Shown here one piece after another: positions 18,169 through 27,662 of a stretch of 64,000 nt of DNA. The stretch's first letter is position 1; every line of letters starts with the position of its first letter. The position numbers were made by a program, and so were the translations under genes. This stretch comes from an uncultured Actinomyces sp. (GTDB lineage Bacteria; Actinomycetota; Actinomycetes; Actinomycetales; Actinomycetaceae), in the NCBI GenBank assembly GCA_938041695.1, contig CALISI010000085.1, positions 1 to 64,000 on the forward strand. The letters run 5' to 3'. The notes beneath the pieces are model-generated. The model did no database searches. It saw only the letters and a program-made list of their open reading frames with translations, and was not told the origin of the DNA.

Positions 18169-19611
18169 TCAGTAGTGCACGACCACCGTATCGCCCATGT
18201 CGGTCCAGTCGTAGATGAACTTCGCGGCATCGACGGGCATGTTCACGCAGCCGTGGGAGCCGCCGTAGCCGCTCCAACCGAAGGAGGAGCGCCAGGGGGC
18301 ACCGTGCATGGCGTAGGAGCCGGTGAAGTAGGTGACCCACGGGACGCCTTCGGTCTCATACTTGGAGCCGTCGGCGTTTTCACCGCGCATGGTCTGCACG
18401 TCGTACTTGAGGTAGACGTGGAAGGTGCCGGTGACGGTCGGCGTGTCGGGGGCACCGGGGACCATGTAGAAGGGGCCGCCGGCGACCTTGCCGCCGACAT
18501 AGGCGGTGACGGAGGCATCGGTGAGGTTGATGTCGACCCACTTTTCGCCCTCGGCGGCCTGGTAGACCAGGTTTTCGGTGCCTTCGGCGACATGCTTGGT
18601 CTCAGAGCCGGGCTCGACGTCGTCGTAGTGGAACAGGCCCTCGTAGGCCTTGCCGTCGGTCATGGCGGCGACGACGTCCTTGGTGATCTGTTCGGTGTTG
18701 TTGGTCTTGAGGCCCTTCTTGCCTTCGCGGGCAACGGTCAGGACGTTGCCTTCGGAGTCGACGTTGTCGACGCGGTTTTCGGGCTTGACGTCGGTCTTGG
18801 CGGCCAGGGCGTTGACCCAGTCGGCGACCTTGACGATGCTGATCGAGGGCGTGTCGAGGCTGCCGTCGGCCTTGGTGAGGAATTCGACCCACTGGACCTT
18901 GTCGGAGCGCTTGGCGGTGAAGGTGTCGATGCCGTCGGAGATTTCGATACTCGTCTCGAGGAGGGCGTTGGCCTTCTCGGCGGCGGCTTCGGCGTTCTCG
19001 GTGGTGATGGAGGGTTCCATCTCGCGCACACTCACGTCCTGGGTGACGGAGGTGAGGGTGGCCCCCGCCTGCTTGACGGCGGAGGCGACGTCCTCGGTGG
19101 ACACGCCGTTTCCTTTTTGCGCGGGCGTGAAGGTGAAGGATTCGCCGTCCTCGGCAACAATGACCGCAGCGTCCTTCACGTCCGAGGTGAGCATCGAGTT
19201 CGCGGCCGCGGCGAGCTTCTTGACGGACTCTTCGCTGACGGTGACGACGGGCTCGACGTCGCGCTCGGAGAAGAGGGCACTGACGAACGCGGGAAAGGAC
19301 GTTGAGCCCTTCATGGCGGCGTCGGCAGTCTCGTCGGCCTGGACCGTGATACCTGCTTCGTTGAGCGAGGCCTCGGTGGTCTTGCCTTCGACGGTGAGCG
19401 TGACGGTAGCGGCGTCGGCGCGCTCGTTGACGGCGGCGATCACCTGGTCGCGAGTCATGCCAGCGACGGACGTACCGGCGACGGACGTGCCAGGCAGGGC
19501 ACGTCCGGAGTAGTTGGCCGCATACACGATGCCGGCGCAGACGACAATGAGGACGAGGGCGCTCACGACGCCAATCGCCCATCTGGTTTTCAAGGAAAGT
19601 TTTTTGAGCAT
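18169..19611 (-). CDS. L,D-transpeptidase (YkuD domain) with PG-binding-4 repeats
   Basis: 480 residues. A short cytoplasmic start and one membrane helix (about 10-32) precede two repeats of the VanW/PG_binding_4 type (about 45-330). The YkuD catalytic domain (about 350-480) carries MHGAPW and the signature SHGCVNMP, with catalytic Cys and His. The enzyme makes 3-3 cross-links in peptidoglycan or attaches proteins to it, on the outer face of the membrane. Single gene with its own terminator. Confidence 0.93.
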   Translation of the reverse strand: MLKKLSLKTRWAIGVVSALVLIVVCAGIVYAANYSGRALPGTSVAGTSVAGMTRDQVIAAVNERADAATVTLTVEGKTTEASLNEAGITVQADETADAAMKGSTSFPAFVSALFSERDVEPVVTVSEESVKKLAAAANSMLTSDVKDAAVIVAEDGESFTFTPAQKGNGVSTEDVASAVKQAGATLTSVTQDVSVREMEPSITTENAEAAAEKANALLETSIEISDGIDTFTAKRSDKVQWVEFLTKADGSLDTPSISIVKVADWVNALAAKTDVKPENRVDNVDSEGNVLTVAREGKKGLKTNNTEQITKDVVAAMTDGKAYEGLFHYDDVEPGSETKHVAEGTENLVYQAAEGEKWVDINLTDASVTAYVGGKVAGGPFYMVPGAPDTPTVTGTFHVYLKYDVQTMRGENADGSKYETEGVPWVTYFTGSYAMHGAPWRSSFGWSGYGGSHGCVNMPVDAAKFIYDWTDMGDTVVVHY

Positions 19612-19817
19612 CGTGTCCTATCGTATAACCTCATGCATGCCCACGTGGAGATTCCATTGAAGTTTCAGCTGCGTTATCTGCCACAAGGAATTGGGCGCAT
19701 TTTAGCCATTTCGACCGACAAACGTGATTATTGCCGCGAGGCCCCTCACCACCTGCGAGAACGCAAGAGCTTATCCTGGTTGCATATGCGTTCGCCGTCG
19801 ACTTTGGGAGGCTCATC

Positions 19818-21143
19818 ATGACTGCGCCGCGACTTCTTGTTGTGCCCGGAGGCACCGCTATTGGTGCGGTCGCTCTGACGAATGCATCGATTCATAAGCT
19901 CGTGGAGCTCTACGAGGAGCGCCAGGCAGACCCGAATCATCCGGCGCCGCACACGGTCGTCGTCTTGCGCGCACCTGAGGATGTGCCCCCGGCAACCCTT
20001 CGCGGCTCTGCGGCGCCCCCCGAGGAGGCTTTCCCGGCGGACCGCTACCCCGGCCTCGCCGAGCGCATGAACCACGATCCGCATTTCTTCGACGGCATCG
20101 ACCTAGTCGTCCCGACGTCGGGGTCAAGCGCGGGCTCCCCGCGCCTCGTTGGCCTGTCGATCGAGGCACTCGTGGCCTCGGCGAAAGCGACCGAGCTTGC
20201 CCTGGATGGCCCGGGCCGTTGGATCTTAGCGATGCCCGCGCACCACATCGCTGGCGCGATGATCCTGCTGCGCGCAGCGGTCGCGGAGACGAATCCGCAG
20301 ATCGTCGACATCTCCGAAGGCTTCGACCCCCGTGCACTCCTGCCCGCGATTCAGGGCGCCACGCAGGACGACATGCCCGGCTACCTGTCGCTCGTGCCAA
20401 CCCAGCTCGCCCAGTGCCTCGAGGCTGGCGAGGAGGTCGTGGGGCCGATGCGCTCGCTGACGGCGATCCTCGTGGGCGGGGCGGCGACCAACCAGCAGCT
20501 GCTCGCACGCGCGACCGAGGCTGGCCTGAAGGTGCACCTCACCTACGGCATGACGGAAACTGCGGGCGGCTGCGTCTACGACGGCAAGCCCCTGCCGGGC
20601 TCGTCGGTGCGCGCAGTGGATTGGGACGGGCGTACGCGCCTGGCGATCCACGGCCCGACGCTCATGACCCGCTACTTGGACGCGGAGGAGAGCCCTTTCT
20701 TCGACGAGGGTGGCCACCGTTGGCTGCTCACCGGAGACCTGGGCATTATCCGGGCTTCCGGGACGGTGGAGGTGCGCGGCCGCGCGGATGACGTGATCGT
20801 CTCGGGCGGCCTGTCGATCGCACCGGGGCCGGTGCGCCGCGCGGTGCGCTCGTTCGAGGGCGTGGCGGACGCGTGGATCATGGCGACGCCGGACGAGAAG
20901 TGGGGGCACGTGGTGACTGCGCTGGTGGTTCCGGAGCAGGTACCGGCGGATTCGCTGGAGATGGCTGAGCTTGGTTCCGCGGTCCGCGAGCACACGGCGG
21001 CTCGTATTGGTCGCGCGCAGGCTCCCCGCCGGGTTGTGGCGGTCGAGGCCCTCCCCTACCTGGGGTTCGACAAGGTCGACCGCGCTGCCGCAGCGCAGGT
21101 CGCCGCCGAGGCCTCGGGCACTGAACGGGAGTGGGTGCGCTAA
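19818..21143 (+). CDS. menE: o-Succinylbenzoate-CoA ligase
   Basis: 441 residues from ATG 19818, which follows GGGAGG at a good distance; in-frame upstream codons look non-coding. It belongs to the acyl-adenylate-forming superfamily: P-loop-like PTSGSSAGSPRLVGLS near residue 100, LTYGMTETAGG near 245, TGDLGIIRASG, and the C-terminal GFDKVDRAAA lysine. It activates o-succinylbenzoate for MenB. The protein is shorter than many MenE enzymes but has all motifs. menA follows 43 bp downstream. Confidence 0.93.
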   Translation: MTAPRLLVVPGGTAIGAVALTNASIHKLVELYEERQADPNHPAPHTVVVLRAPEDVPPATLRGSAAPPEEAFPADRYPGLAERMNHDPHFFDGIDLVVPTSGSSAGSPRLVGLSIEALVASAKATELALDGPGRWILAMPAHHIAGAMILLRAAVAETNPQIVDISEGFDPRALLPAIQGATQDDMPGYLSLVPTQLAQCLEAGEEVVGPMRSLTAILVGGAATNQQLLARATEAGLKVHLTYGMTETAGGCVYDGKPLPGSSVRAVDWDGRTRLAIHGPTLMTRYLDAEESPFFDEGGHRWLLTGDLGIIRASGTVEVRGRADDVIVSGGLSIAPGPVRRAVRSFEGVADAWIMATPDEKWGHVVTALVVPEQVPADSLEMAELGSAVREHTAARIGRAQAPRRVVAVEALPYLGFDKVDRAAAAQVAAEASGTEREWVR

Positions 21144-21186
21144 CCCTCTGCCCGGGCGAGCGCTCGCTCCAACTACACTGGTGGGC

Positions 21187-22080
21187 ATGGCTTCCGTTTC
21201 GAACTGGATTGAAGGCGCTCGCCTGCGTACCCTCCCTGCCGCCGCCGCACCTGTGATCGTGGGGTCAGCGGCCGCGCACTACCTGGGGGGCTTCAGCACG
21301 CTGCGCGCGTCCCTGGCGCTCCTGGTAGCGCTGGCGCTGCAGGTGGGGGTCAATTATGCGAATGATTATTCGGATGGCATTCGCGGGACGGATGATAATC
21401 GCAAGGGGCCTGCGCGCCTGACGGGCGGGGGCCTCGCCAAGCCGAAGGCTGTCCTGGCGGCGGCGCTGGGTTCGTTCGCGCTGGCCGGGGTCGCGGGCCT
21501 GGCGCTGGTTGCGATTTCTGGTACCTGGTGGCTGATCGCTGCGGGCGTCGCGGCCGTGGTCGCGGCGTGGTTCTATACGGGCGGCAAGCACCCCTACGCC
21601 TATATGGGCATCGGCCTGTCGGAGCTCATGGTGTTCGTGTTCTTTGGCCTGCTGGCGTGCGTGGGCACGACGTGGACCCAGGTGCAGTCGGCCCCGTGGT
21701 GGCTGTGGATGAGCGCGTCGGCCCTGGGCCTGCTGTCGGTGGCCCTGCTGATGGCCAATAACATTCGAGATATTCCGACGGACCGCGAGTCGGGCAAGAT
21801 GACGGCGGCGGTGCGCCTGGGGGACCGCCCGTCGCGCTGGGTGTTTGCGGCGTGCGCGTGGCTTCCGGTCGTGATGATCGTGACCCTCGGCGCGGGGGTT
21901 GGCTTGCATCCGCTGGCGACGTGCGCGCTGGGCGTGGGCGCGGGCGCATGGGCGGTCGGCGTGAGCCTGCCGGTCCTCACTGGCGCCTCGGGTCGCGAGC
22001 TCATCACGGTCCTGCGCAACACCGGTTTTTTCACGCTGTCGTGGAGTATCCTCGCGGCGATCGCTCTCGTGATTGCGTAG
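21187..22080 (+). CDS. menA: 1,4-Dihydroxy-2-naphthoate polyprenyltransferase
   Basis: 297 residues from ATG 21187. A UbiA-superfamily membrane prenyltransferase with about eight to nine hydrophobic segments. Both Asp-rich motifs are visible: NYANDYSDGIRGTD near residue 57 and NIRDIPTDRESGK near residue 195. It attaches the polyprenyl tail to DHNA in the membrane; MenG then methylates. It is the second gene of the menE-menA unit. Confidence 0.95.
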   Translation: MASVSNWIEGARLRTLPAAAAPVIVGSAAAHYLGGFSTLRASLALLVALALQVGVNYANDYSDGIRGTDDNRKGPARLTGGGLAKPKAVLAAALGSFALAGVAGLALVAISGTWWLIAAGVAAVVAAWFYTGGKHPYAYMGIGLSELMVFVFFGLLACVGTTWTQVQSAPWWLWMSASALGLLSVALLMANNIRDIPTDRESGKMTAAVRLGDRPSRWVFAACAWLPVVMIVTLGAGVGLHPLATCALGVGAGAWAVGVSLPVLTGASGRELITVLRNTGFFTLSWSILAAIALVIA

Positions 22081-22199
22081 GTTTTCATCGACGAGGCCGG
22101 GGCTCCACGCGCTCACGAGGCCTCGTCGGCCACTGAAAAACGACCACCTGTCAGGTAGGATGACCCACAGCATTACTCACCGTTCACGCGGAGGCCAGG

Positions 22200-22277
22200 A
22201 TGAGCAATGATTCCTACACGCCGGGCGCGCACGCCCAGATGGGCACGGTTGCCCCGGGTTCGGTGGTGAAGCCGTGA
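22200..22277 (+). CDS. 25-codon ORF leading the hydrolase/lipoprotein cassette
   Basis: ATG 22200 with GGAGG five bases upstream opens a 25-residue peptide (starting MSNDSYTPG, ending GSVVKP). Its TGA overlaps the GTG start of the next gene (GTGA). This is either a true small peptide, a leader that couples translation of the large downstream gene, or the worn-down start of a former WXG-type partner. It has no recognisable domain. Confidence 0.55.
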   Translation: MSNDSYTPGAHAQMGTVAPGSVVKP

Positions 22278-23905
22278 GCTGGTTGAGCGTTCTTCAATGG
22301 GACCCCACCCCCCTTCGGGACTATTCCTCCAAGTGCACCTCCATGCAGCAGCAGTTGCAGACCGCTGCTGATGACCTCGTCGCCGACCTCAATAGCCTGA
22401 CCGGCACTGGACGGACCGTAACGGCCGCCCAGGATAAGCTCCGTAAGCGCATCAAAGCCATCGAAGACCTGGTCAATTACTTGATCGGTGCGAGTGAAAT
22501 CGCTTCAGAAGCTGTGCAAGGCATCAGCAAGATTAAGGCTGATGTCGAAGACGTCAAGCAGTTAGCGGATTCGTACAGCATCCACATTGATACGAGCGGA
22601 GTTGCTTCTTTCCTTCGTTCTGTCGCTGACGAAATCATCGATTTCCTGAAGGATCCCCTTAACCGCACGAAGCTCCTGGCGCGAATCACTCAGCGTATCG
22701 CCGCAATTATTGCCGAGGCCGACGCTCTTGCCCTCGAGCTAGCGACGATGATCAGAGCCCTCGATAAGGGAACTTTCGACAACGGCGTGCATTACACCGC
22801 TACGGGTTCAAGTCGCCCGACGCTACCTCCGAAGAGTGCTTCTCCTGAGCAAGTAGCAACCTGGTGGAATGCCTTGTCCGAGAAGGACAAGCAGTGGATG
22901 ATCGAGCAGCATCCGGACGTCATCGGCAACCTCGAGGGCGTCGACTACACGTCGCGCAATCAGGCGAACCGCATCATGCTTCCGCGCCTTCAGAAGCAGG
23001 CAGAGGATGAACTCCAGCAGTTCTACGATACTTACGGCACGTCCATCCCCGTGACGCCTGAGAATGCCGGGTTACTCGCTGAAGAGAAACGCCTGAAAGA
23101 CCGCGTGACAGCGCTCGATAACATCGACGCAACCCTCAAGAACGAGTCCGACGGTGTTCCCCGCTACCTGATGCAGCTTGACCCGAGCGGGCCAAATATA
23201 CTCGCGGCCGTCTCACAGAATAACCCCGACGACTCTCAGCACATCGGCGTCATCGTGCCCGGCATGACGACGAGCGTCGCAGGGAACGGCGAAGGCGGCT
23301 CCATCCTCGATTACGACGGTCACGCCACAGTCATGCGACAAGCGGCGCAAGCGGCCGCAAAGCCCGGAGAAAAGGTCGCGATGGTCGAGTTCTTCGGATA
23401 CGACGCCCCAGGCAGTCTCGTCGGAGCATCAAACACCTGGATGGCTAACAACGGCGCACCGAAGCTAGCACGCTTCTTGAACGGCATCGATGCTGTGCGC
23501 GAGCACGGTGCTGGCGATGCCCACATCACCGTCGCCAGCCACTCCTATGGATCGACCACGGCGGGCATCGCCGCGACACTCGTGGGAGACGGCGTCATCG
23601 ACGATCTTGTCCAGTTTGGCTCGCCCGGATCAGGCGTCCAGGACGTGGGCGAGTTCCACGTCCCTGAGGGACACCTCTATGTGAGCGCTGCTCCCTACCT
23701 TCACGATGTGGTGCAGGGCGTCGGACCGGATGATTGGTTCGGGAAGAACCCCGACACGATGGATGGCTACAAGCACCTCTCAGGGGACGTCGGTCCCGCT
23801 CCGAGCTCCTATCGACCGTGGGATCAACACAGCGGCTACTTCCAGAAGGACACCCAGGCGAACCAGGATATCGCCAGCGTCATTGGAGGGAATCCGCCCT
23901 CATGA
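22274..23905 (+). CDS. Helical-domain + DUF1023-type alpha/beta hydrolase, possible T7SS effector
   Basis: 543 residues. The N-terminal ~190 residues are strongly helical with WXG/LXG-like character and no signal peptide (MSWLSVLQWDPTPLRDYSSK start, long heptad-like helices). The C-terminal ~300 residues are an alpha/beta hydrolase of the DUF1023 kind: VIVPGMTTS oxyanion strand, nucleophile elbow ASHSYGS with Ser424, and late His in YKHLSGD. The gene is coupled to a 25-codon ORF before it and a lipoprotein after it (ATGA overlap). This resembles T7SS lipase effectors with a lipoprotein immunity partner, but export and activity are inference. Confidence 0.8.
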   Translation: MSWLSVLQWDPTPLRDYSSKCTSMQQQLQTAADDLVADLNSLTGTGRTVTAAQDKLRKRIKAIEDLVNYLIGASEIASEAVQGISKIKADVEDVKQLADSYSIHIDTSGVASFLRSVADEIIDFLKDPLNRTKLLARITQRIAAIIAEADALALELATMIRALDKGTFDNGVHYTATGSSRPTLPPKSASPEQVATWWNALSEKDKQWMIEQHPDVIGNLEGVDYTSRNQANRIMLPRLQKQAEDELQQFYDTYGTSIPVTPENAGLLAEEKRLKDRVTALDNIDATLKNESDGVPRYLMQLDPSGPNILAAVSQNNPDDSQHIGVIVPGMTTSVAGNGEGGSILDYDGHATVMRQAAQAAAKPGEKVAMVEFFGYDAPGSLVGASNTWMANNGAPKLARFLNGIDAVREHGAGDAHITVASHSYGSTTAGIAATLVGDGVIDDLVQFGSPGSGVQDVGEFHVPEGHLYVSAAPYLHDVVQGVGPDDWFGKNPDTMDGYKHLSGDVGPAPSSYRPWDQHSGYFQKDTQANQDIASVIGGNPPS

Positions 23906-24480
23906 GGAAGTTCTTCACCGCCCTTCTCACACTTTTTTCAGTTATCACATGCGCCGCATGCGCACCATTTCTTGGAGGATCCATGACCCCGAGCGCCCCC
24001 CCGGTGAAATCCGTCGAGGCATTCCAGCACGACCTCGAGCCCACCATCATCACGGCACGTAATGAGCTCGTCACCGCCGAGAACTTCATGGCATACAAGG
24101 ACAACTACTTCATTGCTGCCTACATGGATGACGGAAAGAACGTATATTCTTTCCACTCGCGCATGTTCTTCTTTACCGAGCTGGACACCGACCTGATCCG
24201 CGACACCTACAGCGCTCGCCTCCTCCCCCTCGGATTTGAGCTCTCCGAAAAGCGCTGGACCTCCAACGGAGTTGATATCGTCCAATTCCTGTGGACCCAC
24301 GAGGAGTACCACGCCGTGGTCTCGGCGACGACGCGACTGGGCGAGCAAACCTCCACCTACTACTACACGGTAGGCAACCCCTCAGATGGATCCAACGGTG
24401 ATCCCAAACAGCTGATCGACCAGCCCGGACGCATCCCCGACTGGTTCGACCCCAACCTCCCACCGGCAGGACAAGGATGA
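23902..24480 (+). CDS. Lipoprotein, candidate immunity protein for the upstream hydrolase
   Basis: 192 residues from ATG 23902, overlapping the hydrolase stop (ATGA). A short basic start and hydrophobic stretch lead to ITCAACAPF; the second Cys fits lipidation, although -3 is Cys rather than the usual Leu. The mature part is acidic with an alpha+beta pattern and no family I recognise. Tight coupling to a hydrolase with a WXG/LXG-like front end suggests protection against that enzyme at the outer membrane face. This is inference. Confidence 0.75.
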   Translation: MRKFFTALLTLFSVITCAACAPFLGGSMTPSAPPVKSVEAFQHDLEPTIITARNELVTAENFMAYKDNYFIAAYMDDGKNVYSFHSRMFFFTELDTDLIRDTYSARLLPLGFELSEKRWTSNGVDIVQFLWTHEEYHAVVSATTRLGEQTSTYYYTVGNPSDGSNGDPKQLIDQPGRIPDWFDPNLPPAGQG

Positions 24481-24557
24481 CGCCACAAGCAACCGCACGC
24501 CGAGGAACGCGACCACTCGTGCTCCTCGCGCGTATGCGCCGCGGGTGAGAAAGTAGC

Positions 24558-25880
24558 TCAGCGCCCGCGGCGGTACAGGTATTCGTGCAGCCAGTCGCCC
24601 GCGATGCCGGTCACTGCGGCGACGACGCAGACGAGGGCGACAGCCCGGAATGCGTCCGAGGCGAGCCACGGCGTGAACACGCCGATGCCGATCGCGGCGC
24701 TGCCCTGCATGGCGAGGTCGTTCATGGCGACGGCGCGCCCATTCTGTCCGGGGGCGACGGTCGCGAACACGGTGTCGTAGATGGGTGTGAACAGGGCGCC
24801 GAAGCCCGCGTAAATGAGGCACATCGCGGCGGTGATGACCCACGTTCCCATGCTCATGCACAGCGCGAGGAGGGCGGTGCCCGTCAGGATGAAGCCGATG
24901 CACGCGCGCACGGTCCGCCCGCGTCCGATGCGTGACATGACGGCGCCCGACGTCATGGCGGTGGTCAGGGCGACGCAGTAGGCGGGCAGGAGACGCACGG
25001 ACACCTGGGCGGGGGTGAGCCCGTAGTAGGCGGCGCCGATGCCGTTCATGAGGGGCGCGACCGTGAAGTTCATGCAGTAGACAATCAGGATGAGGCTGAT
25101 CGAGCGCGCCCACGGCACGTTCGTGAAGAAGGAGCGTGTGATGAAGGGGGCGCGCGCACGCCCAATGTAGCGCCAGAAGAGGACGCCCCCGAGGACGAGG
25201 CCGGCGATGAGCCACCAGCGCGGGTTCGCTGCAGCCAGAGTGAGCAGGAGCGCCAGGGAGGAGAAGATCGCGAGGCCAACGACGTCGACGCGTCCGGCGC
25301 GGGCGCGCGCGGGGACTCGGCGCCCCATGATGGGCAGGCACGCAAGGCCGGCTAGCGGGATGAGGAGGAGGAGCGCCCAGTTGATGTCGGCGAGCATGCC
25401 GCCCGAGAGCATACCGATCGCGGTGCCGCCCTGGAAGGCCGCGCACATGAGGCCCACGTAGAGGCCTCGTTTCTTCGGATCACGGATGGCGGTCGCCAGG
25501 ATCATGTACGCGGAGGCGGCCGCCTGGTAGCCGAGGGTTTGGAGCGCGCGGGCCACGATGACACCGAGCAAGGACGAGGAGAAGGCGAAGCCGAGCAGCG
25601 AGCCCGCGACGATGAGCGCGATGCCCACGTCGACGATGCGGCGTAGCGGGATGAAGTCGCCGAGGGTCCCGTAGAGGAAGCAGGCGACGCCGAGGATGAT
25701 GCCGGGAATCGCGGTGATCAGGCCGGAGGCGTCCCCCGCGCCGATGTCCTGGGCAACGCGCAGGTAGACCAGGTTGAACCCTTGAAGGGAGACGGTGCCG
25801 AGGGCGTAGATGCCGAGAAGCGGCAGGAGCACGCGCGCGGGTCCGTCCGCGTATTCGCCGTCCGTGGCGACGGTGCGCAT
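24558..25880 (-). CDS. MFS transporter
   Basis: About 440 residues from ATG 25880 (MRTVATDGEYADG), placed just ahead of the first membrane helix. The frame is open up to 26015 but the extra 45 residues are not membrane-like. About 12-14 hydrophobic segments are visible; the layout (conserved GDFIPLRRIVDVG loop between helices 2 and 3, GLYVGLMCAAFQGGTAIG) resembles drug/metabolite exporters of the major facilitator superfamily. The substrate cannot be told. It is divergent from the ribokinase gene, with about 300 bp between them. Confidence 0.85.
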   Translation of the reverse strand: MRTVATDGEYADGPARVLLPLLGIYALGTVSLQGFNLVYLRVAQDIGAGDASGLITAIPGIILGVACFLYGTLGDFIPLRRIVDVGIALIVAGSLLGFAFSSSLLGVIVARALQTLGYQAAASAYMILATAIRDPKKRGLYVGLMCAAFQGGTAIGMLSGGMLADINWALLLLIPLAGLACLPIMGRRVPARARAGRVDVVGLAIFSSLALLLTLAAANPRWWLIAGLVLGGVLFWRYIGRARAPFITRSFFTNVPWARSISLILIVYCMNFTVAPLMNGIGAAYYGLTPAQVSVRLLPAYCVALTTAMTSGAVMSRIGRGRTVRACIGFILTGTALLALCMSMGTWVITAAMCLIYAGFGALFTPIYDTVFATVAPGQNGRAVAMNDLAMQGSAAIGIGVFTPWLASDAFRAVALVCVVAAVTGIAGDWLHEYLYRRGR

Positions 25881-26176
25881 GTTGACCGCGGTGGCCGAGG
25901 CATCCCCTCGGATCACCCGTGAGGGGACTGTGGTGACGCGGCAGGTGGGACCTGCCGCTCGCGATGAGATGAAGAATCGGAGCGTGCGCACGGCGATTAG
26001 TTCACCATAAATCAACCGTTTAGCAGTATTGCAGGAAACTAGTGCGCGAATGAAGCTGCACTTAACACTTCGTATGGGCTAACCCGCACCACCAACTTCG
26101 CCAAGGAGCCGCCACAATACGCGACGACACCACTGTGACGTGGCACAATAGAGCATCCCATCGCAAAGGAGCTCTC

Positions 26177-27082
26177 ATGGCACGCGTCATTGTCGTCGGT
26201 TCCATCAACCAGGATGTCACGGTCACGGTCGACCGTTTCCCCTCCCCCGGCGAAACACTCTCTGGCACCTCGCTCACCTACAGCCTCGGCGGCAAAGGCG
26301 CGAACCAAGCGGCCGCCGCCGTACACTCGGGAGCCACCGTCATCTTCGTCGGCGCGCTCGGCTCAGACCCCTCGGGCCAGCGCCTGCGCTGCGACCTAGC
26401 ATCCCACGGCGTGGACGTCACGCACCTGCGCGAGGCCGACGGCCCCTCGGGAACCGCACTCATCACGGTGGCCGCATCGGGAGAGAACACGATCATCCTG
26501 GACGCAGGCGCGAACGCGACCGTGAGCATCACACCAGCCAAGGCCTCGTTGTTCCCCGCCCCCTCCGACATCGTCGTCCTCCAGGCGGAGATCCCCGAGC
26601 GCGCCAACGCCGAAGCCCTCGCATGGGCGCATTCCTTCGGCGCGCGCGTCCTGCTCAACCTCGCCCCCGCGCGCCCGACGGACCCCGCGCTCATGGCGCG
26701 CACGGACATCCTCGTTGTCAACGAGACGGAGGCCGGCCTCACGCTCGGTATGCCCGCCCCCTCTGGCCCCATGGAAGCGATCGGCGTCGCGCGCGCACTA
26801 CGAGGCCTCGGCCCCAAGCACGTCATGGTCACCCTGGGCGCGGATGGGGCTGCGTGGGCGTCAGGCAGCCAGGCCGGGCACTGCCCCGCTCTCACCCTCG
26901 GCGAGGCCGTGGACACCACCGGCGCCGGGGACGCGTGCGTGGGTGCACTGGCGGCCGCGATGGCCCTCGGCAAGCCCTTCGACGAGGCCGTGGCCGACGG
27001 TATCCGGGCCGGCTCGACCGCGGTCCTCGCGCCGGGCCCCGCCCCCTCGTACGTAGCGCTCCCCCGCGTGACGCGCGCCTAA
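26177..27082 (+). CDS. rbsK: PfkB-family carbohydrate kinase, ribokinase-like
   Basis: 301 residues from ATG 26177, with AAAGGAG ahead. The N-terminal GSINQDVTVTVDRFPSPGETL and GGKGANQAAAAV are the ribokinase sugar-binding signature; the C-terminal DTTGAGDACVGALAAAMA holds the catalytic Asp and anion hole. Ribose is the likely substrate. No rbs transport genes are adjacent, so the exact sugar is uncertain. Confidence 0.88.
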   Translation: MARVIVVGSINQDVTVTVDRFPSPGETLSGTSLTYSLGGKGANQAAAAVHSGATVIFVGALGSDPSGQRLRCDLASHGVDVTHLREADGPSGTALITVAASGENTIILDAGANATVSITPAKASLFPAPSDIVVLQAEIPERANAEALAWAHSFGARVLLNLAPARPTDPALMARTDILVVNETEAGLTLGMPAPSGPMEAIGVARALRGLGPKHVMVTLGADGAAWASGSQAGHCPALTLGEAVDTTGAGDACVGALAAAMALGKPFDEAVADGIRAGSTAVLAPGPAPSYVALPRVTRA

Positions 27083-27160
27083 GCGCCACACGGAACGCCC
27101 CCGATTGCTCCGGGAGTGAACGCGCCAGCGTGAGGCGCCCCACGCCCCTATGCTAGGGGC

Positions 27161-27553
27161 ATGGCCAGAATCGCCCTCGTCGTCGCAATGCTCGCAGTCA
27201 CCATCTACGCTGCTGCCGACTGGCACCGCACGCCCGAAGACGAGATGCCCGGCAAAATCGCCAAGCCGATATGGCTCATGATCATCCTGTTCACCGCGAC
27301 GGTCGCCGCCATCGGCCCCATCGCGTGGCTCGTCCTGCGGTGGGTATCCCGCGCAGAAAAGAAGCAGACGCGCACGCCCCAGGCCCCCAAGCGCCCCTCC
27401 GCCCCCGACGACGACCCCGAGTTCCTCTTCCGCCTCGAGCGCGACATCCAGCGTAAGCGCCGCGAGGAAGAACGCCGCGAGCGCGAGCGCCGCAAGCGCT
27501 CCGACGGCGACGCATCCGACCCCACCGAGGCCTCGGGCGACGAGGCCCACTAA
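27161..27553 (+). CDS. PLDc_N-type small membrane protein
   Basis: 130 residues with two hydrophobic segments (about 3-20 and 37-61) joined by ADWHRTPEDEMPGKIAKPIW. This is the phospholipase-D N-terminal (PLDc_N) pattern found in small actinobacterial membrane proteins without the nuclease domain. The C-terminal half is a charged, Arg/Glu-rich probable coiled coil. Function unknown; such genes often sit near menaquinone genes. Confidence 0.8.
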   Translation: MARIALVVAMLAVTIYAAADWHRTPEDEMPGKIAKPIWLMIILFTATVAAIGPIAWLVLRWVSRAEKKQTRTPQAPKRPSAPDDDPEFLFRLERDIQRKRREEERRERERRKRSDGDASDPTEASGDEAH

Positions 27554-27662
27554 GGGACACCGTTACCATCCACCTCAGGCGCTGCTTATCGCACGCCTCA
27601 GACGCGCCCTACCGCAGCGCGACCCGATACCCCCGCCGCTGCGGTCAGCCCGGACGCTACGG

